DNA of 64,000 nucleotides from assembly GCA_009667805.1 (NCBI GenBank), contig RXON01001508.1, forward strand, positions 1 through 64,000. The letters run 5' to 3'. The notes under the pieces were generated by a model. That model saw only the letters and a list, made by a program, of their open reading frames with translations. It searched no databases and had not been told where the DNA came from. Position numbers and translations under genes: made by a program. The stretch comes from Leptobrachium leishanense (lineage: Eukaryota > Chordata > Amphibia > Anura > Megophryidae). Below are positions 21,310-32,849 of the stretch, one piece after another. Numbering within the stretch: the stretch's first letter is position 1; each line of letters starts with the position of its first letter.

Positions 21310-21960
21310 ATATGTGTATGTGTGTGTGTGTGTGTGTGTATTCTGTGACATTTTGTAATTTCTATACTTTTCAATATAGGTTTTGTTCTGCAACAGATGC
21401 AGAAGGTCAGCTATCCTGACAATGCAGACACTGCGCAATACAACACGGGAAAACACATGCATGCACACACGCACTGATACACAAACAAATAGGCACATGC
21501 ACACACATACAAACATCACACATACATAAACACAAATAGAGGCACATGCATATTCACACATGTACCCTCGAACATACACACACTGTGCAATACAACATGT
21601 GAAAACACTTACACACAAAGACACACTGGCACATATATAAACACATGCGTACACATACAAATAAACATTACACCTACAGAAACACAAATAAAGACACGTG
21701 CACACAAATATCCAATTACACATGTACAGACATACATATTCACACATGTACGTTCAAACATACACTGCAATACAACATATGAAAATACTAAGACATGCAA
21801 ACGCACTGACAAAAAAACGACACAAACACACATTGACATGCTCATGCATATGCGTACACATATACACACACATAAACACAATTAAAGGGACAAGCACACA
21901 AAGATCCATTTACACATGCTCAAACATGTACACACATAACATGACTGATTAGGCCTGAGA
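21310..21960. repeat. (TG)n microsatellite and cryptic ACACAY-rich tract
   Basis: A pure (TG)n run lies at about 21317-21340. From 21430 to 21935 the plus strand is a degenerate mixture of ACACA, CATACA and CACATG. The 178-aa minus frame full of C and V is a product of this composition. Confidence 0.88.
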
Positions 21961-22560
21961 CCTTCCCAGCCCATACCCCAATAACCTGAATAAGACACAA
22001 ACGCATATATGTCAGTTGGAATGTGCATGGGCCACAGCTTTATTAAACCATATACAACCATCCCTCGCAGTGCTTAATCACAACCTGCCCTATCGCTCCA
22101 TGCAATAGACATTTACACCAATATCCAACCAAGAGCTCGTCCCCCCGCAAGCGAGGTTCGTCTCACCCCCAAAGCCTCACCCGATGGCGGCTAATACATC
22201 CTTTAAGCACTGCTGTCCAGGGATAACCGCCAATCTTCAGCTGTGACACGATGGGATGAAATCCAAGGGTGGGTGGGCAGGTCTCACCTTGATGTACTTC
22301 TCACGTTGGCAGGAACAAGAGGAAGAACCCTGCACCCATCATCAGCATATATAGCCCAGGTAAGCAACACTGTTGCAAACACACCACCAATAACACCATA
22401 GCTTTTTCCTTGACTGACAGGCCCAGACATCGTCCAGCCCCCCCCCCTCCTGAGGGGCCCCAGGGATTCTACACCCTTCCAGATCCTTTCTTAACTTACA
22501 GGCCCAGACCATCAGTCATGACCCCCTTCCTGAAGGTCCAGGGGATTCTTACATGCATGC
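21961..22560. other. Unassigned sequence, no gene seen
   Basis: Unique-looking sequence with CpG-rich patches and the word CCACAGCTTTATTAA. It could be an unidentified transposon but no TIR, TSD or coding domain is visible. Confidence 0.4.
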
Positions 22561-22725
22561 AGAAACCTAAAGACACACATACAGATGTACATAGTCACTT
22601 ATGTACGCTCACACACATACAGGCACTTATACACATGCACTCATAAACACTACATACATATATACACACACATTTATACATAAACACGCACATACGTAGA
22701 CACGCACACACAGTTATTGCAGGCT
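22561..22725. repeat. ACACAY-rich simple sequence
   Basis: Same cryptic simplicity as 21430-21935 (ACACACATACAGG, CATATATACACACAC). No gene. Confidence 0.8.
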
Positions 22726-23245
22726 TAGGATTCATCTCATAAGATTAGTTATTCGGTTTGGACGTGATTTAAAATGTGGGACTATCTGCAATGTGTCGAC
22801 ATTTTAACTAAACCCTCATTAATTCACTCAGTGTTTTCTAGTGATTTTTTTTACACTCGTGGTGCAGGTTCGCCCCGTGTAGTATGTTTTAGATTTTCTT
22901 ATCCTTGCAGAGGCATACTGATACATAACATTGAGTGGATCTTGTGCTGCCAAGGGGTGCTGACTAGGGATGAGCTGTTCGGGTTCGGACGGTTCGGGGT
23001 TCGACCCGAACTTAGCCTGTTCGAGCAGATTGCGAACCCCGAACATTTCCGGGTGTTCGCCGCATGTTCGACGACAATGGACCACATTGCATTTTCCCAC
23101 TGCCTGAAGCTCGTAATTGGCTACAGCCTTGCACCTGACCACAGGTTTGATGCAAGACTGGTTGAACACTATGCCAATCACCGCTCAGAGTCCTGATTGG
23201 GCAAATTTTGCCCAATCATGGGCTCACAGAGCTAAGTCCCGCAGC

Positions 23246-23256
23246 ACACTATATAA
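23246..23256 (+). promoter_or_regulatory. TATA-like box of the hAT transposase
   Basis: CACTATATAAGG lies about 800 bp upstream of the transposase ATG, at the left edge of the leader repeats. It is a plausible core promoter; there is no independent evidence of transcription. Confidence 0.4.
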
Positions 23257-23339
23257 GGTTTCAACGCAGCGCTTCTGCACGCATTTCAGAGGAGGTTTCA
23301 AAGAAGATAGTTGTGTGTGTTGTTACTGCCGGTCTGCCA

Positions 23340-23960
23340 CGCTACTGGGGGGGTCTCATTTCGACCAAATATCAGGGAATTTAGGTGATGTGTGTCTTGT
23401 CACTGTGCCAGCAAGTTTTTTTGGGGTTTACAATTTATTTAAAACATTTGTGTATTGAGGTGATTTTCTGGGTCTTGTCACACTGTGCCAGCAAGTCTTT
23501 TTGGGTCTCATTTATACCAAATATCAGGGAATTTAGGTGATGCGTGTCTTGTCACTGTGCCAGCAATTTTTTTGTGGGTTTACAACTTTATTTAAAACAT
23601 TTGTGAATTGAGGTGATCTTCTGTGTCTCGTCACACACCAGCAATTATTTTTGGGGCTTCACTAATTTCTTTTACACTGGGAATTAAGGTGATCTGTGTC
23701 TCGTCATACAAACAGTACCACGCTGTATTTTGGGGCTCACTAATTTCTTTAAAACACTTGTGAATTAAGGTGATCTGTGTCTCGTCATACAAAAATACCA
23801 CGCTGTATTTTGGGGCTCACTAATTTCTTTAAACCACTTGGAAATTAAGGTGATCTGTGTCTCGTCATACATCCAGTACCATGTGTATTTGGGGCTCACT
23901 AATTTCTTTAAAACATTTGTGAATTAAGGTGATCTGTCTTTTGTCACTGGCTGCCAGCTA
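23340..23960 (+). repeat. Leader tandem repeats of the hAT element (about 85-130 bp units)
   Basis: Six or seven imperfect units each contain GAATTWAGGTGATCTGTGTC, TCGTCA and GGGGCTCACTAATTTCTTT. They lie between the TATA-like box and the transposase start. Confidence 0.85.
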
Positions 23961-24055
23961 TCAGTGTGTCTCACTGAGTTATACCAGAGTTATTTAAATC
24001 TTTATACCAGAGTTGAATCAGAGTTCTGTATATATTAATCTATATATCACTCACC

Positions 24056-27000
24056 ATGTCTGAAAGAACAAAAAGGACAGGCAGACGCTCCCAGCCACAG
24101 ATAAGAGGGCAAGCAGCCCCTGTGTCGGGAGGCTGTGTCTCTGGTCGTGGTGGACGTGGTGCATCCTCTGCAGGGGCACGCTTGTCCTTTCTAACTGGTG
24201 CTGGCCGTCTTAAGCAGCAGCAACATACAGAGGACTTGGTGGATTGGCTAACCAGGCCATCCTCATCCTCCGAGTCCTCTGCCAGCCAGGCTTCTAGTGC
24301 TTTACAGTCCACCTCAGCTGCCAAAGCATCTAATGCAGCCTCCATGTCCACAGCTACTCCTGCCGTAGCCTCGCTATCACACACGGAGGAGTCAGCTGAA
24401 TTGTTTGACTACAATGAGAGAGACATGCTGCTTGAGGATGCGCAGCAAGTACAGTGCTCTGATTCAATCTCTGAGGTTGAGGAAGGGAGTATAATCAACC
24501 TAGAGGAAGGGGGTGCCAGTGATGACACACAAATAACTGGCACTCATGTTGCCCCAGCAGCTGCAGCATACTGCCAAGTTGGCTCCAGTGACGAGGAGAT
24601 AGGGGGTGAAGATGACATTGATGATGAGGTCACTGACTCCACCTGGGTGCCAGATCGAACTGAGGAATCAAGTGAGGAGGAGGGGGAGGAGGAGGAGGCA
24701 CAGCAAACACAAGGCACAACATCCTCTGTGACCAACCGTAGCACTAGCCAGTCCAAGGCATCACATGTCAGAGCTGCTCCGGTGCAGAGCGCTGTTGTCT
24801 CAAAGAACACATGCAGGAACTCTGCTGTCTGGGAGTTAATTAAGAACTGTGCAGCAGACCCAACCGTTGCTATTTGTAATCTATGTCAGAGGAGGCTGAA
24901 GCGTGGGATAAACACTAGACACTTGGGTACCACGTGCTTGAGGCGACATATGAACAAGTGCCACACATCCCGTTGGGGCAAAACTTTGCGTAGGTCCTCC
25001 TCCTCCTCATCTGTCTCTACCCACACTGTATGTCCTGCCATGCAATTGCCTACAACCTCCACCGACAGGGATGATGCTACAGTAATGGATGTACCAGCAG
25101 GTCCTTCCTCACAATGTGACATCATCCCAGTAGCTGAAGATTTACGCAGTCAGATTACGTTGCCGCAGCTGCTGCAGCGAAAGAAAAAATATAGTCCCAA
25201 CCATCCCCAAGCACAGCGTCTAAATGCCAGCTTAGCAAAATTACTCGCATTGCAGCTGCTGCCTTTCCAGCTGGTGGACTCTGCTCCCTTCCGTGAATTT
25301 GCTGAATGTGCTGTACCACAGTGGCAGGTTCCAAAACGCCATTACTTTTCACGCAAGGCAATTCCAGCACTATACCAGCACGTGGAAGACAATGTTATCC
25401 AGTCATTGGGAAAGGCAGTCAGCAGCAAGGTGCATGTCACTTTAGACACGTGGTCCAGCAAGCATGGACAGGGTCGTTACACCCAGTGGCCATGAAGGAA
25501 ATAACTTGATTGCAGCTGGGAGGGATCCAAGACGGGGCTCTGTGCTGGAGCTTGTTCATCCACCACGCCTCCAGAAAGCTGCTTGTATGAGGTCTGTCTG
25601 CTCCACCACCACCACCTCTTCCTCCTCCTCCTCCTCCTTCTCTGTCTCTGGCGAAGTGGCAGTTAAACTGACGCCTGACAGGGTGTACGCAATGGCTCAA
25701 GCAAAAAGATGCCATACTGTGCTGGAGCTGGTTTGTTTAGGGGACAGGAGCCACACCGGATCAGAAATTTTGGCAGCTCTGCAGGGGCAGGTGCAGAGAT
25801 GGTTAACACCACGCCAGCTTGAGCTGGGAATGATCGTCTGCGATAATGGCAGCAACCTTCTCTCCGCCCTATGCAAGGGTAAATTGACACATGTACCATG
25901 CCTAGCACACGTCCTAAATCTGGTGGTACAGCGTTTCCTAACCAAGTACCCAGGGCTGCCAGAGCCTCTCATCCAGGCCAGAAAAGTCTGCAGCCACTTC
26001 AGACGGTCATTCCCAGCAAGCGTTCACCTGGCAGAAATTCAAAGAGAATTCCACCTTCCCACAAACCGTCTGATCTGTGACATGCCCACCAGGTGGAATT
26101 CGACATTAGCAATGCTGCAGCGTCTGCACAAGCAGCAGAGGGCCATCAACGAGTACCTGTGTGAGTATGGCACAAGGACAGGTTCAGGTCAACTTGTTTT
26201 TTTTTCCCCCCGCAGTGGCTGATGATCAAGGATGCATGCACTGTACTGTCACCATTTGAGGAGGCAACGAGGATGGTGAGCAGGGACAGTGCATGCATTA
26301 GTGACACAATTCCTTTAGTGTTCCTGCTGGAGCACAGTCTGCGGGAATTATAGATGTGGCTCTAGAGGCAGAGCAGCGGGAGGAAGAGGAGGCCTTCCCT
26401 AGCTCTCAAGGCCCCAGTCTTTCTGCAGACAGCATTCCAGCGGGTCCTACTCAGATCAGACAGGAGGAGGATGAGGAGGAGGAGGACTATTTAAGTAGTG
26501 GGGGCATTGAAGGTGGGGATTCCTCAAGGCAGGGTTTTTGTGCCCAGAAACAGAAGGGCTTGTGCGTGGCTGGGAGGAGGAAGTGCACAATACGGTCATC
26601 CTCATTGACCAGGAAGACTCGGCAGCTAATGCCACCTCCAACCTACGCTGCATGGGCTCCCTAATGATGCAAAGCCTGCTAAAGGACCCCAGGATTCGTG
26701 CTATCAAGGAGAGGGATCATTACTGGTTGGCAACCCTTCTTGATCCACGATACAAGGGGAAAGTTGCAGAGCTCATCCTGCCCGCACAGAGGGAGCACAG
26801 GATGACAAAACTTGAGGACGCTCTAAAGCGAAACTTGTGTAACACCTTTCCAGGCACTGTTAGATTACCAAGTGCTGACACACGTGCTTCTGAGGCTGCA
26901 GGTGATCAGAGGAATAGCGGTGAAGGCCAGGGCCGCTTGACTGATGCATTTTTTAATTTTTTTAGTCCTCGACGCCCAGGGACGTCAAATGTAGGCACCC

Positions 27001-27319
27001 ATTGCCAGTGTCTTCACCATATGGTGCAGGACTACCTAGGGGCAAGGGCAGACCGGATACCTTTCCAGCAGATGATCCACTGGCTTACTGGGTGTTGAGA
27101 TTGGATCACTGGCCAGAACTTAGCCAATATGCTATGCAGCTACTAGGTTGCCCTTCATCTAGCGTGCTTTCCGAAAGGACGTTCAGTGCCGCTGGAGGTT
27201 TTGTCACAGACAAAAGAGTGCGTCTGTGCACCGACTCTGTAGACCGGCTGACATTTATAAAAATGAATCAGTCCTGGATCAGCAGCTATCAATCCCCTGA
27301 TGCTGAAGTAATGGAATAG
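24056..27319 (+). pseudogene. hAT transposase with BED zinc finger, frameshifted
   Basis: The transposase would excise and reinsert the element by a hAT RNase H-fold. The ATG at 24056 sits in CACCATGT, a good Kozak context, and opens a 479-aa frame. It has a basic N-terminus, an acidic serine-rich stretch (24400-24720) and a BED finger with CNLCQRRLKRG and CLRRHMNKCH (about 24870-24963). LDTWSSKHGQG marks the start of the catalytic domain, just before the frame ends. The next frame (25464-26222) holds VCDNGSNLLSAL and HVPCLAHVLNLVVQ plus MPTRWNSTL. A third (26538-27098) carries WLATLLDPRYKGK. A fourth (27002-27319) carries DPLAYWVLRLDHWPELS and SSSVLSERTFSAAG, the C-terminal dimerisation domain. 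At least three frameshifts inactivate it. Confidence 0.93.
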
Positions 27320-27339
27320 ATAGGGGATGTCCTCTTCTG

Positions 27340-29090
27340 CATTCACAAAACCTCCAGCACTGAACTCTTCCACAATACCACAAAAGGGTTACGGTGTGAA
27401 GGCACTTGCTGCCATGAAAGGCACAATATCTGGCTGCACTGACGCCCATTAAAAAAAACTTTTCAATATAGGACCACATGGTCCACCCCTGCACTCTTCC
27501 ACAATACCACAGAGGGGTTACTGTATGATAATACTTGCTGGCCTGGCACCAAAGGCACAATATCTGGGTGCACTGACGCCCATTACCAGATCAAAAAATT
27601 TTCAATAAAGGACCACATGGTCCACCCCTGCACTCTTCCACAATACCACAGAGGGGTTACTGTATGATGATACTTGATGGCCTGGCATTAAAGGCACAAT
27701 ATCTGGGTGCACTGACGCCCATTAACAGATAAAAAAAAACTTTTCAATATAGGACCACATGGTCCACCCCTGCACTCTTCCACAATACCACAGAGGGATT
27801 ACTGTATGATGATACTTGATGGCCTGGCATTAAAGGCACAATATCTGGGTGCACTGACGCCCATTACCAGATAACAAAAAAACACTTTTCAATATAGGAC
27901 CACATGGTCCACCCCTGCACTCTTCCACAATACCACAGAGTGGTTACTGTATGATGATACTTGCTGGCCTGGCACCAAAGGCACAATATCTGGGTGCACT
28001 GACGCCCATTACCAGATCAAAAAAATTTCAATAAAGGACCACATGGTCCACCCCTGCACTCTTTATTATTATTATTCTTTTTTTATAAAGCGCCAGAATA
28101 TTCCGCAGCGCTGTACAATAAGCACAGTATAGACAGGGTTACAATACATTGAACAACATTTGACAAACAGTACAGGAGGAGATGAGGGCCCTATTTCCGT
28201 AGGAACTCACAATCTAGGAGGGTTGGGGTTGGAAACAGGAGGAGAGGACTGTAAGGTGAGAGTGATTGATGGTTGCGTCAGTGAGTTGGGTGGTCGGCTT
28301 CCCTAAATAGGAACGTTTTAAGGGAGCGTTTGAAAAAAGAGAAGTTAGGGGAAAGTCTGACAGTACGAGGGAGAGCGTTCCAGAGAGTGGGGGCTGCGCG
28401 TGAGAAATCCTGCAGTCTATCATGGGAAGAGGTGATGCGGGGAGAAGCTAGGCGCAGGTCACTGTTTGACCTTAGGGAGCGGGCTGGTGTATTTGGTGAT
28501 TAGTGAGGACAGGTAGTGGGGAGCTGAGTTAGTGAGGCTTTTGTAGGTAAGGATAAGGATTTTGAACTTAATTCTGCAGTGGATGGGGAGCCAGTGAAGG
28601 GACTCGCAGAGGGGAGCGGCAGAGACAGAGCGGCGGGTGAGGTGAATTAGCCTGGCGGAGGCGTTCAGGATGGATTGTAGGGGGAGAGGCGGGACAGAGA
28701 GAGGCCAGATAAGAGATTATTGCAATAGTCGAGTCGGGAGATTACCAGGGCGTGTATGAGTTGTTTTGTGGTGACAGCGGTAAGAAATGGCCGAATTCTG
28801 GAAATATTATGCAATTGGTAGCGGCAGGAGGAGGAAAGAGACACTCTTCCACAATACCACAGAGGGGTTACTGTATGATCATACTTGATGGCCTGGCATT
28901 AAAGGCACAATATCTGGGTGCACTGACGCTCATTAACAGATAAAAAAAAAACACTTTTCAATATAGGACCGCATGGTCCACCCCTGCACTCTTCCACAAT
29001 ACCACAGAGGGGTTACTGTATGATAGTACTTGCAAGCCTGGCACTAAAGGCACAATATCTGGGTGCACTGCCATTGACGCCTGTATCAGA
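27340..29090. repeat. About 140-bp tandem array at the 3' end of the hAT element
   Basis: Seven units of 138-146 bp, each starting CACTCTTCCACAATACCAC and containing GGCACAATATCTGGGTGCAC and AGGACCACATGGTCCACCCC. The array is interrupted by an L2 copy. AGGACCACATGGTCCA is near-palindromic. Confidence 0.92.
28064..28841 (-). mobile_element. L2-type LINE 3' fragment nested in the hAT array
   Basis: Same family as 12664-14271 (ATTATTATTATTCTTT tail, then RT C-terminal region on the minus strand). It is flanked by CACTCTT (28057-28063 and 28842-28848), a short target duplication. Only the last about 780 bp survive; the coding frame is broken. Confidence 0.92.
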
Positions 29091-29334
29091 TTTATATCCT
29101 CAGAGGGGTTCCGGTGTGACGGCACTGTTGCCGACGCTAAAAGCCCAATTTTAAAGCACCTATTGTTACTTTCATCCAAAGCCTGCATAAGTTTCACAAT
29201 AATTTAGCCCAAAAAAAACACTAAACTTTTTCTGCGCGTCCTAAAATGTCTTTTCATACAGACTGCCGCCCCAAGCAGTTGTTTATGGATAGATTAAAGG
29301 AAAAGCATTTACCGTCATATGAAACGTCATTTAT

Positions 29335-30070
29335 TTGACGCATGTGAGACAAGGAGCGATTGTGACCAGGCCGGAGCGCAGGTGCTGCCTTGCGGACGCT
29401 GGAGATCGGTTTCAGTGACTTGCCGGAGACCTAGTAATCCACCGCTGAGAGGTTTACACAGATACAGAGCTGCAGATTGGACCCCGAGTTAGGAGACCGC
29501 GATGATCTAATGGGAGTGCAGGCGGTGAACTGAGAATCTTGTGGCAGAGACGGACAAGCAAGACAAGCGGATCCGGTGGCACAGAGTCCCAGCCAAATCG
29601 AGTGGAGAGACGTCCTGGGTCCAGCAGGGTGCAGAGTATCTGGCGGATGGGTGAGAGGCCTCCAGACCACAGTACAGTAATAAAGCACGCTGCAGTTTGT
29701 CAAAATCTACAGGCCCCCAACGTGACTAGTAGAAGACACATTGAATTCATTTACTGGCCAGTTGAATCTAGTACCCGGGTACCAACACACGCATACACTC
29801 ACACCTTCTTGGGACACAACCTGTACGGGACTCACACTCCGGCAACGAAGGGGTTAAAATTCCTTTTCTTTTCCGCTGCGCGTTTCTCGCATTACGAATT
29901 CCTGTAAATATATATGTATACCGTGCTGCTCTATATATGCCAGTTTATTTGAGACCAGTAAACTATATAACTTATAAAATCCACAACAGTGCTGGTGTAT
30001 ATTTATTCCCTAGTGCGGGGAGACTGACCCGAGGTTAAATTCACCGGCTCCTCCGGGAGTGAGCGCTACA
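29335..30070. other. Unassigned repeat-like segment, LTR-like look
   Basis: It starts abruptly where the hAT match stops and ends GGGAGTGAGCGCTACA before a tandem array. It contains AGTAATAAAGC and a TATATATGCC region. It could be an LTR or a fragment of one, but I find no TG start, partner LTR or duplication. No coding domain. Confidence 0.35.
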
Positions 30071-30313
30071 CTTCTAATGCTCCTTCCAGCAGGATAATGC
30101 ACCATGTCCATCCCTTTTATGAGCACAGTGTCCCCTGTATCTTCTAATGGCTCCTTCCAGCAGGATAATGCACCATGTCCATCCCTTTTATGAGCACAGT
30201 GTCCCCTGTATCTTCTAATGGCTCCTTCCAGCAGGATAATGCACCATGTCCATCCCTTTGTGAGCACAGTGTCCCCTGTATCTTCTGGCGGCTCCTTCCA
30301 GCAGGATAATGCA
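30071..30313. repeat. 71-bp minisatellite containing a transposase-like motif
   Basis: About 3.4 units of CTTCTAATGGCTCCTTCCAG followed by CAGGATAATGCACCATGTCC and a TCC...GTATC end. Read forward, each unit codes QQDNAPC, which resembles the second-Asp block of Tc1/mariner transposases. The unit may be an amplified piece of a dead transposase gene. Confidence 0.75.
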
Positions 30314-30835
30314 CTAGACATATGCACAGTGTTTTTTCGCTCTGTTTTGTTTCGGGTCCTTCAAGAAGTCTTTGAAAACACATTTCTTTAGAGAAGCCTA
30401 TCATCTCACTCCCTAATCCCCCTCTGTTCATTTCCTGCTGCATCCTCCCACACAGCCCACGTGCACCCCACTACTTCAAATTCTCTATTAACCCTCACCT
30501 GCTGTGTCACCCCCTATCCTTTTAGATTGTAAGCTCTTGAGCAGAGTGCTCTCTCTTACTGTACTGTGTATTTGAAACATAGAAAAATGTCGGCAGATAA
30601 GAACCTTTCGGCCCATCTAGTCTGCCCAATTACATGGATACTTTACCTGGATTTATCTTTTGTTTAGGATAGCCTTATGCCTATCCCATGCTTGCTTAAA
30701 TTCAATTACTGTTTTGGCCTCTACCACTTCTACTGGAAGACTGTTCCATGTATCCACCACCCTCTCAGTAAAATAATGCTTCCTGATGTTACTTTTAAAC
30801 CTTTGCCCCTCTAATCTAAGACTATGTCCTCTTGT

Positions 30836-31840
30836 TTAGCTACTTTGTTTCCTTTTAAATATACTCCCTTCCTCTACCTTGTGGATTCCCTTTACGTATT
30901 TAAATGTTTCTATCATATCTCCTCTGTCTCGTCTTTTTTCCAAGCTGTACATGTTAAGATCATTAAGCCTTTCCTGGTAACTTTTCTCCTTCAAGCCGTA
31001 CACCATTTTAGTAGCCCTTCTCTGAACTCTCTCTAAGATGTCTATATCCTTCTGGAGATACGGTCTCCAGTACTGCACACAGTACTCCAAGTGAGGTCTC
31101 ACCAGTGCTCTGTACAGTGGCATGAGCACTTCCCTTTACCTACTGCTAATACAGGCTCTCCCTACACAACCAAGCATTCTGCCAGCATTTCCAAGCATTC
31201 TGCCAGCATTTCCAAGCATTCTGCCAGCATTTCCAAGCATTCTGCCAGCATTTCCTGCTGCTCTATTACCTTGACTACTTACCTTTAGATCCTCTGAAAT
31301 AATAACCCCTAAATCCCAACCCTCAGATGTATCAAATATTCTATATTCAGCCCTTGGGTTTTTACGTCCCAGGTGCATTATCTTGCACTTATCCACATTA
31401 AAACTCAATTGCCACAGCTCCCACCATTTTTTTAGTTTACCTAAATCATTTGTCATTTGGCTGATCCCTCCAGGAACGTCAACCCTGTTGCAAATCTTTG
31501 TGTCATCAGCAAAAAGACATACTTTACCATTAATACCTTCTGCAATATCACTAATAAAAATATTAAAGAGAATGGGTCCAAGTACTGACCCCTGAGGTAC
31601 CCCACTGGTAACAAGACCTTGCGCCGAATAAACTCCATTTACCACAACCCTCTGTTGCCTGTCACTCAGCCACTGCCTAATCCATTCAACAATATTGGAA
31701 TCCAAGCTCAAAGATTGCAATTTATTGATAAGCCTTCTATGTGGAACAGTATCAAAAGCCTTACTGAAATCTAAATAAGCAATGTCTACTGCACCACCTG
31801 TGTCTATTATTATTGTTACCCAATCAAAAAAAAAAAACCT
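30836..31840 (-). pseudogene. CR1 reverse transcriptase, truncated
   Basis: Minus-strand frames 31136-31840 and 30836-31129 together cover the RT palm, thumb and C-terminal region. YLDFSKAFDTVPH carries the first catalytic Asp and [16 protein letters not shown] the substrate-binding loop. FADDTKICN is the active site (FADD, the CR1 form), and NVDKCKIMHLGRKNP follows. [18 protein letters not shown] and [15 protein letters not shown] are the CR1 C-terminal blocks. The frames are split near 31130. A GNAGRML unit is repeated four times in the thumb, against two in the other copy. It lacks endonuclease and ORF1, so it could not move. The clade call CR1 is firm. Confidence 0.93.
31172..31258. repeat. 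21-bp tandem repeat inside the CR1 RT gene (4 copies)
   Basis: AAGCATTCTGCCAGCATTTC plus one base is repeated about four times in frame, coding GNAGRML. The related copy has about two (63163-63200). Confidence 0.92.
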
Positions 31841-31930
31841 GTATGTATTGAACCTGTATGTATATTTGTTATTCTGTCTCCCACTATACAGCGCTATGGA
31901 ACTTGTTAGCGCTTTATAAAAACTTGTAAC

Positions 31931-32378
31931 TGGGTTGTTGTTTTTCGAGTTGTTCATTATTTTCCCGCAATTCGTAATTTCGGACCGATCCATAATTTCG
32001 AATGCCCGGGTACCGTTTTCGGTTTGTTTCGTTTTCTGTTTTTATGGGTTATTTCGTTTTTCGGATCACTTTCTTCATTTTTATGCGTAATGTCGTATTT
32101 TTAGTTGATTTGTAATTTCGGACGGCCAATATTTTGTATGTTGGATCACTTTTTATGTGTTATTCTGTATTTTGGGTTGATTTGTATTTTGTTTTTTATG
32201 AGTTATTTAGTTTTTTATTGGTAATCTATTTCACATTCTGAAATAACTATTAATAAAATGAAAATACCAGCCATCAACCGTTTATTTATTTTTTTAACCT
32301 CAGCAAAAGGTTTCTTTGCTTATTTATATTTTAGGATTTTTTTGGCCTTTTTCTGGATTTTTTTGGGGTGACCTTTTA
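31931..32378. other. AT- and TTCG-rich spacer, no gene
   Basis: Probable remainder of the composite hAT (TTTCGGACCGATCC, TTTCGGACGGCC). 32260-32350 has AACCGTTTATTTATTTTT followed by TCAGCAAAAGG, words also found in the elements at 40070-40200 and 46440-46690. Confidence 0.5.
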
Positions 32379-32792
32379 GGCTAGGGTCAGATGAAAGCAT
32401 TTTTCCCCGCGAACGTGAAAAAGTGCGTCCGAACGCATTGACGTATTTTTTCACGGAATGTGCAAAAACGGTCAGACGGCGCATTTTCGGGCGTGATTTT
32501 GTACGGATCGTCAATAAAACTCTTTTTGCGTCTGGACGTTATGTAGGCTGGAAATTAGCAGCGTCTGACATCTCCTAATCACGCCGCTATGCCGCAGCGC
32601 ACTCTGTACGTCAGTACTAGCGGTTCAGCGTTCTCGAAAAAATGCGTTTAAATTCCACTTGCGTTGCACGGCCGCACTTTTGTGCGGCCGTACATCGTAT
32701 ATTGGCCGTCATTGCCCGGCATCTGCTGCTAGTGCGGCCGTAATTATGTGCGCCAGAATGCACGTTAAAAGTGCGCTGGTCTGACCCCAGCC
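32379..32792. mobile_element. PIF/Harbinger-like MITE, copy 1 (subfamily A)
   Basis: TIRs GGCTAGGGTCAGA and, inverted, GGCTGGGGTCAGACCAGCGC. It is flanked by TTA on both sides (32376-32378, 32793-32795), the TWA duplication of Harbinger elements. Interior rich in GTGCGGCCGTA words. Non-coding. Confidence 0.88.
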
Positions 32793-32849
32793 TTATTGTT
32801 CCTAATTTTTTTTAAAACCTTTTTTTTTCCGTTCTGAAATGAATTGAAT

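Larger units (their letters stand above)
22965..29334 (+). mobile_element. hAT transposon (BED-finger transposase), 3' truncated
   Basis: The left end TAGGGATGAGCTGTTCGGG resembles the right end of the related element at 37415-40288 (TAGGGATGGGCGTTCGG on the minus strand). It is followed by TTCGG/CCGAA-rich subterminal repeats, a TATATAAG box, tandem leader repeats, transposase and a 140-bp array. The last about 170 bp (29160-29334) match the other copy at 38830-39020 in reverse; the true right end is missing here. Candidate half-TSD is GTGCTGAC (22957-22964). Confidence 0.85.
30570..31842 (-). mobile_element. CR1-type LINE, 5' truncated
   Basis: On the minus strand it ends GACATTTTTCTATGTTTC after GGGCCGAAAGGTTCTTATC, the same 3' end as the copy at 62556-64000. 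The two copies are very similar along their shared length. It begins inside the RT domain. Confidence 0.92.
30336..31930 (+). mobile_element. L2-related 3' end, split by a CR1 insertion
   Basis: 30345-30410 encodes the C-terminal FKKSLKTHFFREAYHL typical of L2-like ORFs. AGATTGTAAGCTCTTGAGCA follows and, after the CR1, TACAGCGCTATGGAACTTGT and AGCGCTTTATAAA, the 3' UTR end. The same 3' end without the CR1 is at about 45525-45645. It is a different subfamily from 12664-14271 (ATGGAACYTGTTAGCGC versus GCGGAATATGCTGGCGC). Confidence 0.82.
30314..32330. mobile_element. AT-rich hAT-like composite with nested L2 and CR1
   Basis: The left TAGACATATGCACAGTGTTTTTTCG and the region after 31930, rich in TTTCGGAC, TTTCGTTTT and TTCGGATC, look like the ends of frog-type non-autonomous hATs built from TTCG words. 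The middle is filled by an L2 3' end (30336-30569 and 31843-31930) and a CR1 (30570-31842). I could not find a matching right TIR. Confidence 0.45.

Noticed and set aside
21211..21881. Cysteine/valine-rich 178-aa and 90-aa minus-strand frames resembling membrane proteins
   Set aside because: Direct product of the ACACAY simple sequence.
24040..24384. Minus-strand 114-aa frame overlapping the hAT transposase
   Set aside because: Shadow of the coding strand; the BED finger and hAT motifs are on the plus strand.
29335..30070. Complete LTR
   Set aside because: No TG start, no partner LTR, no duplication. Kept only as an unassigned segment.
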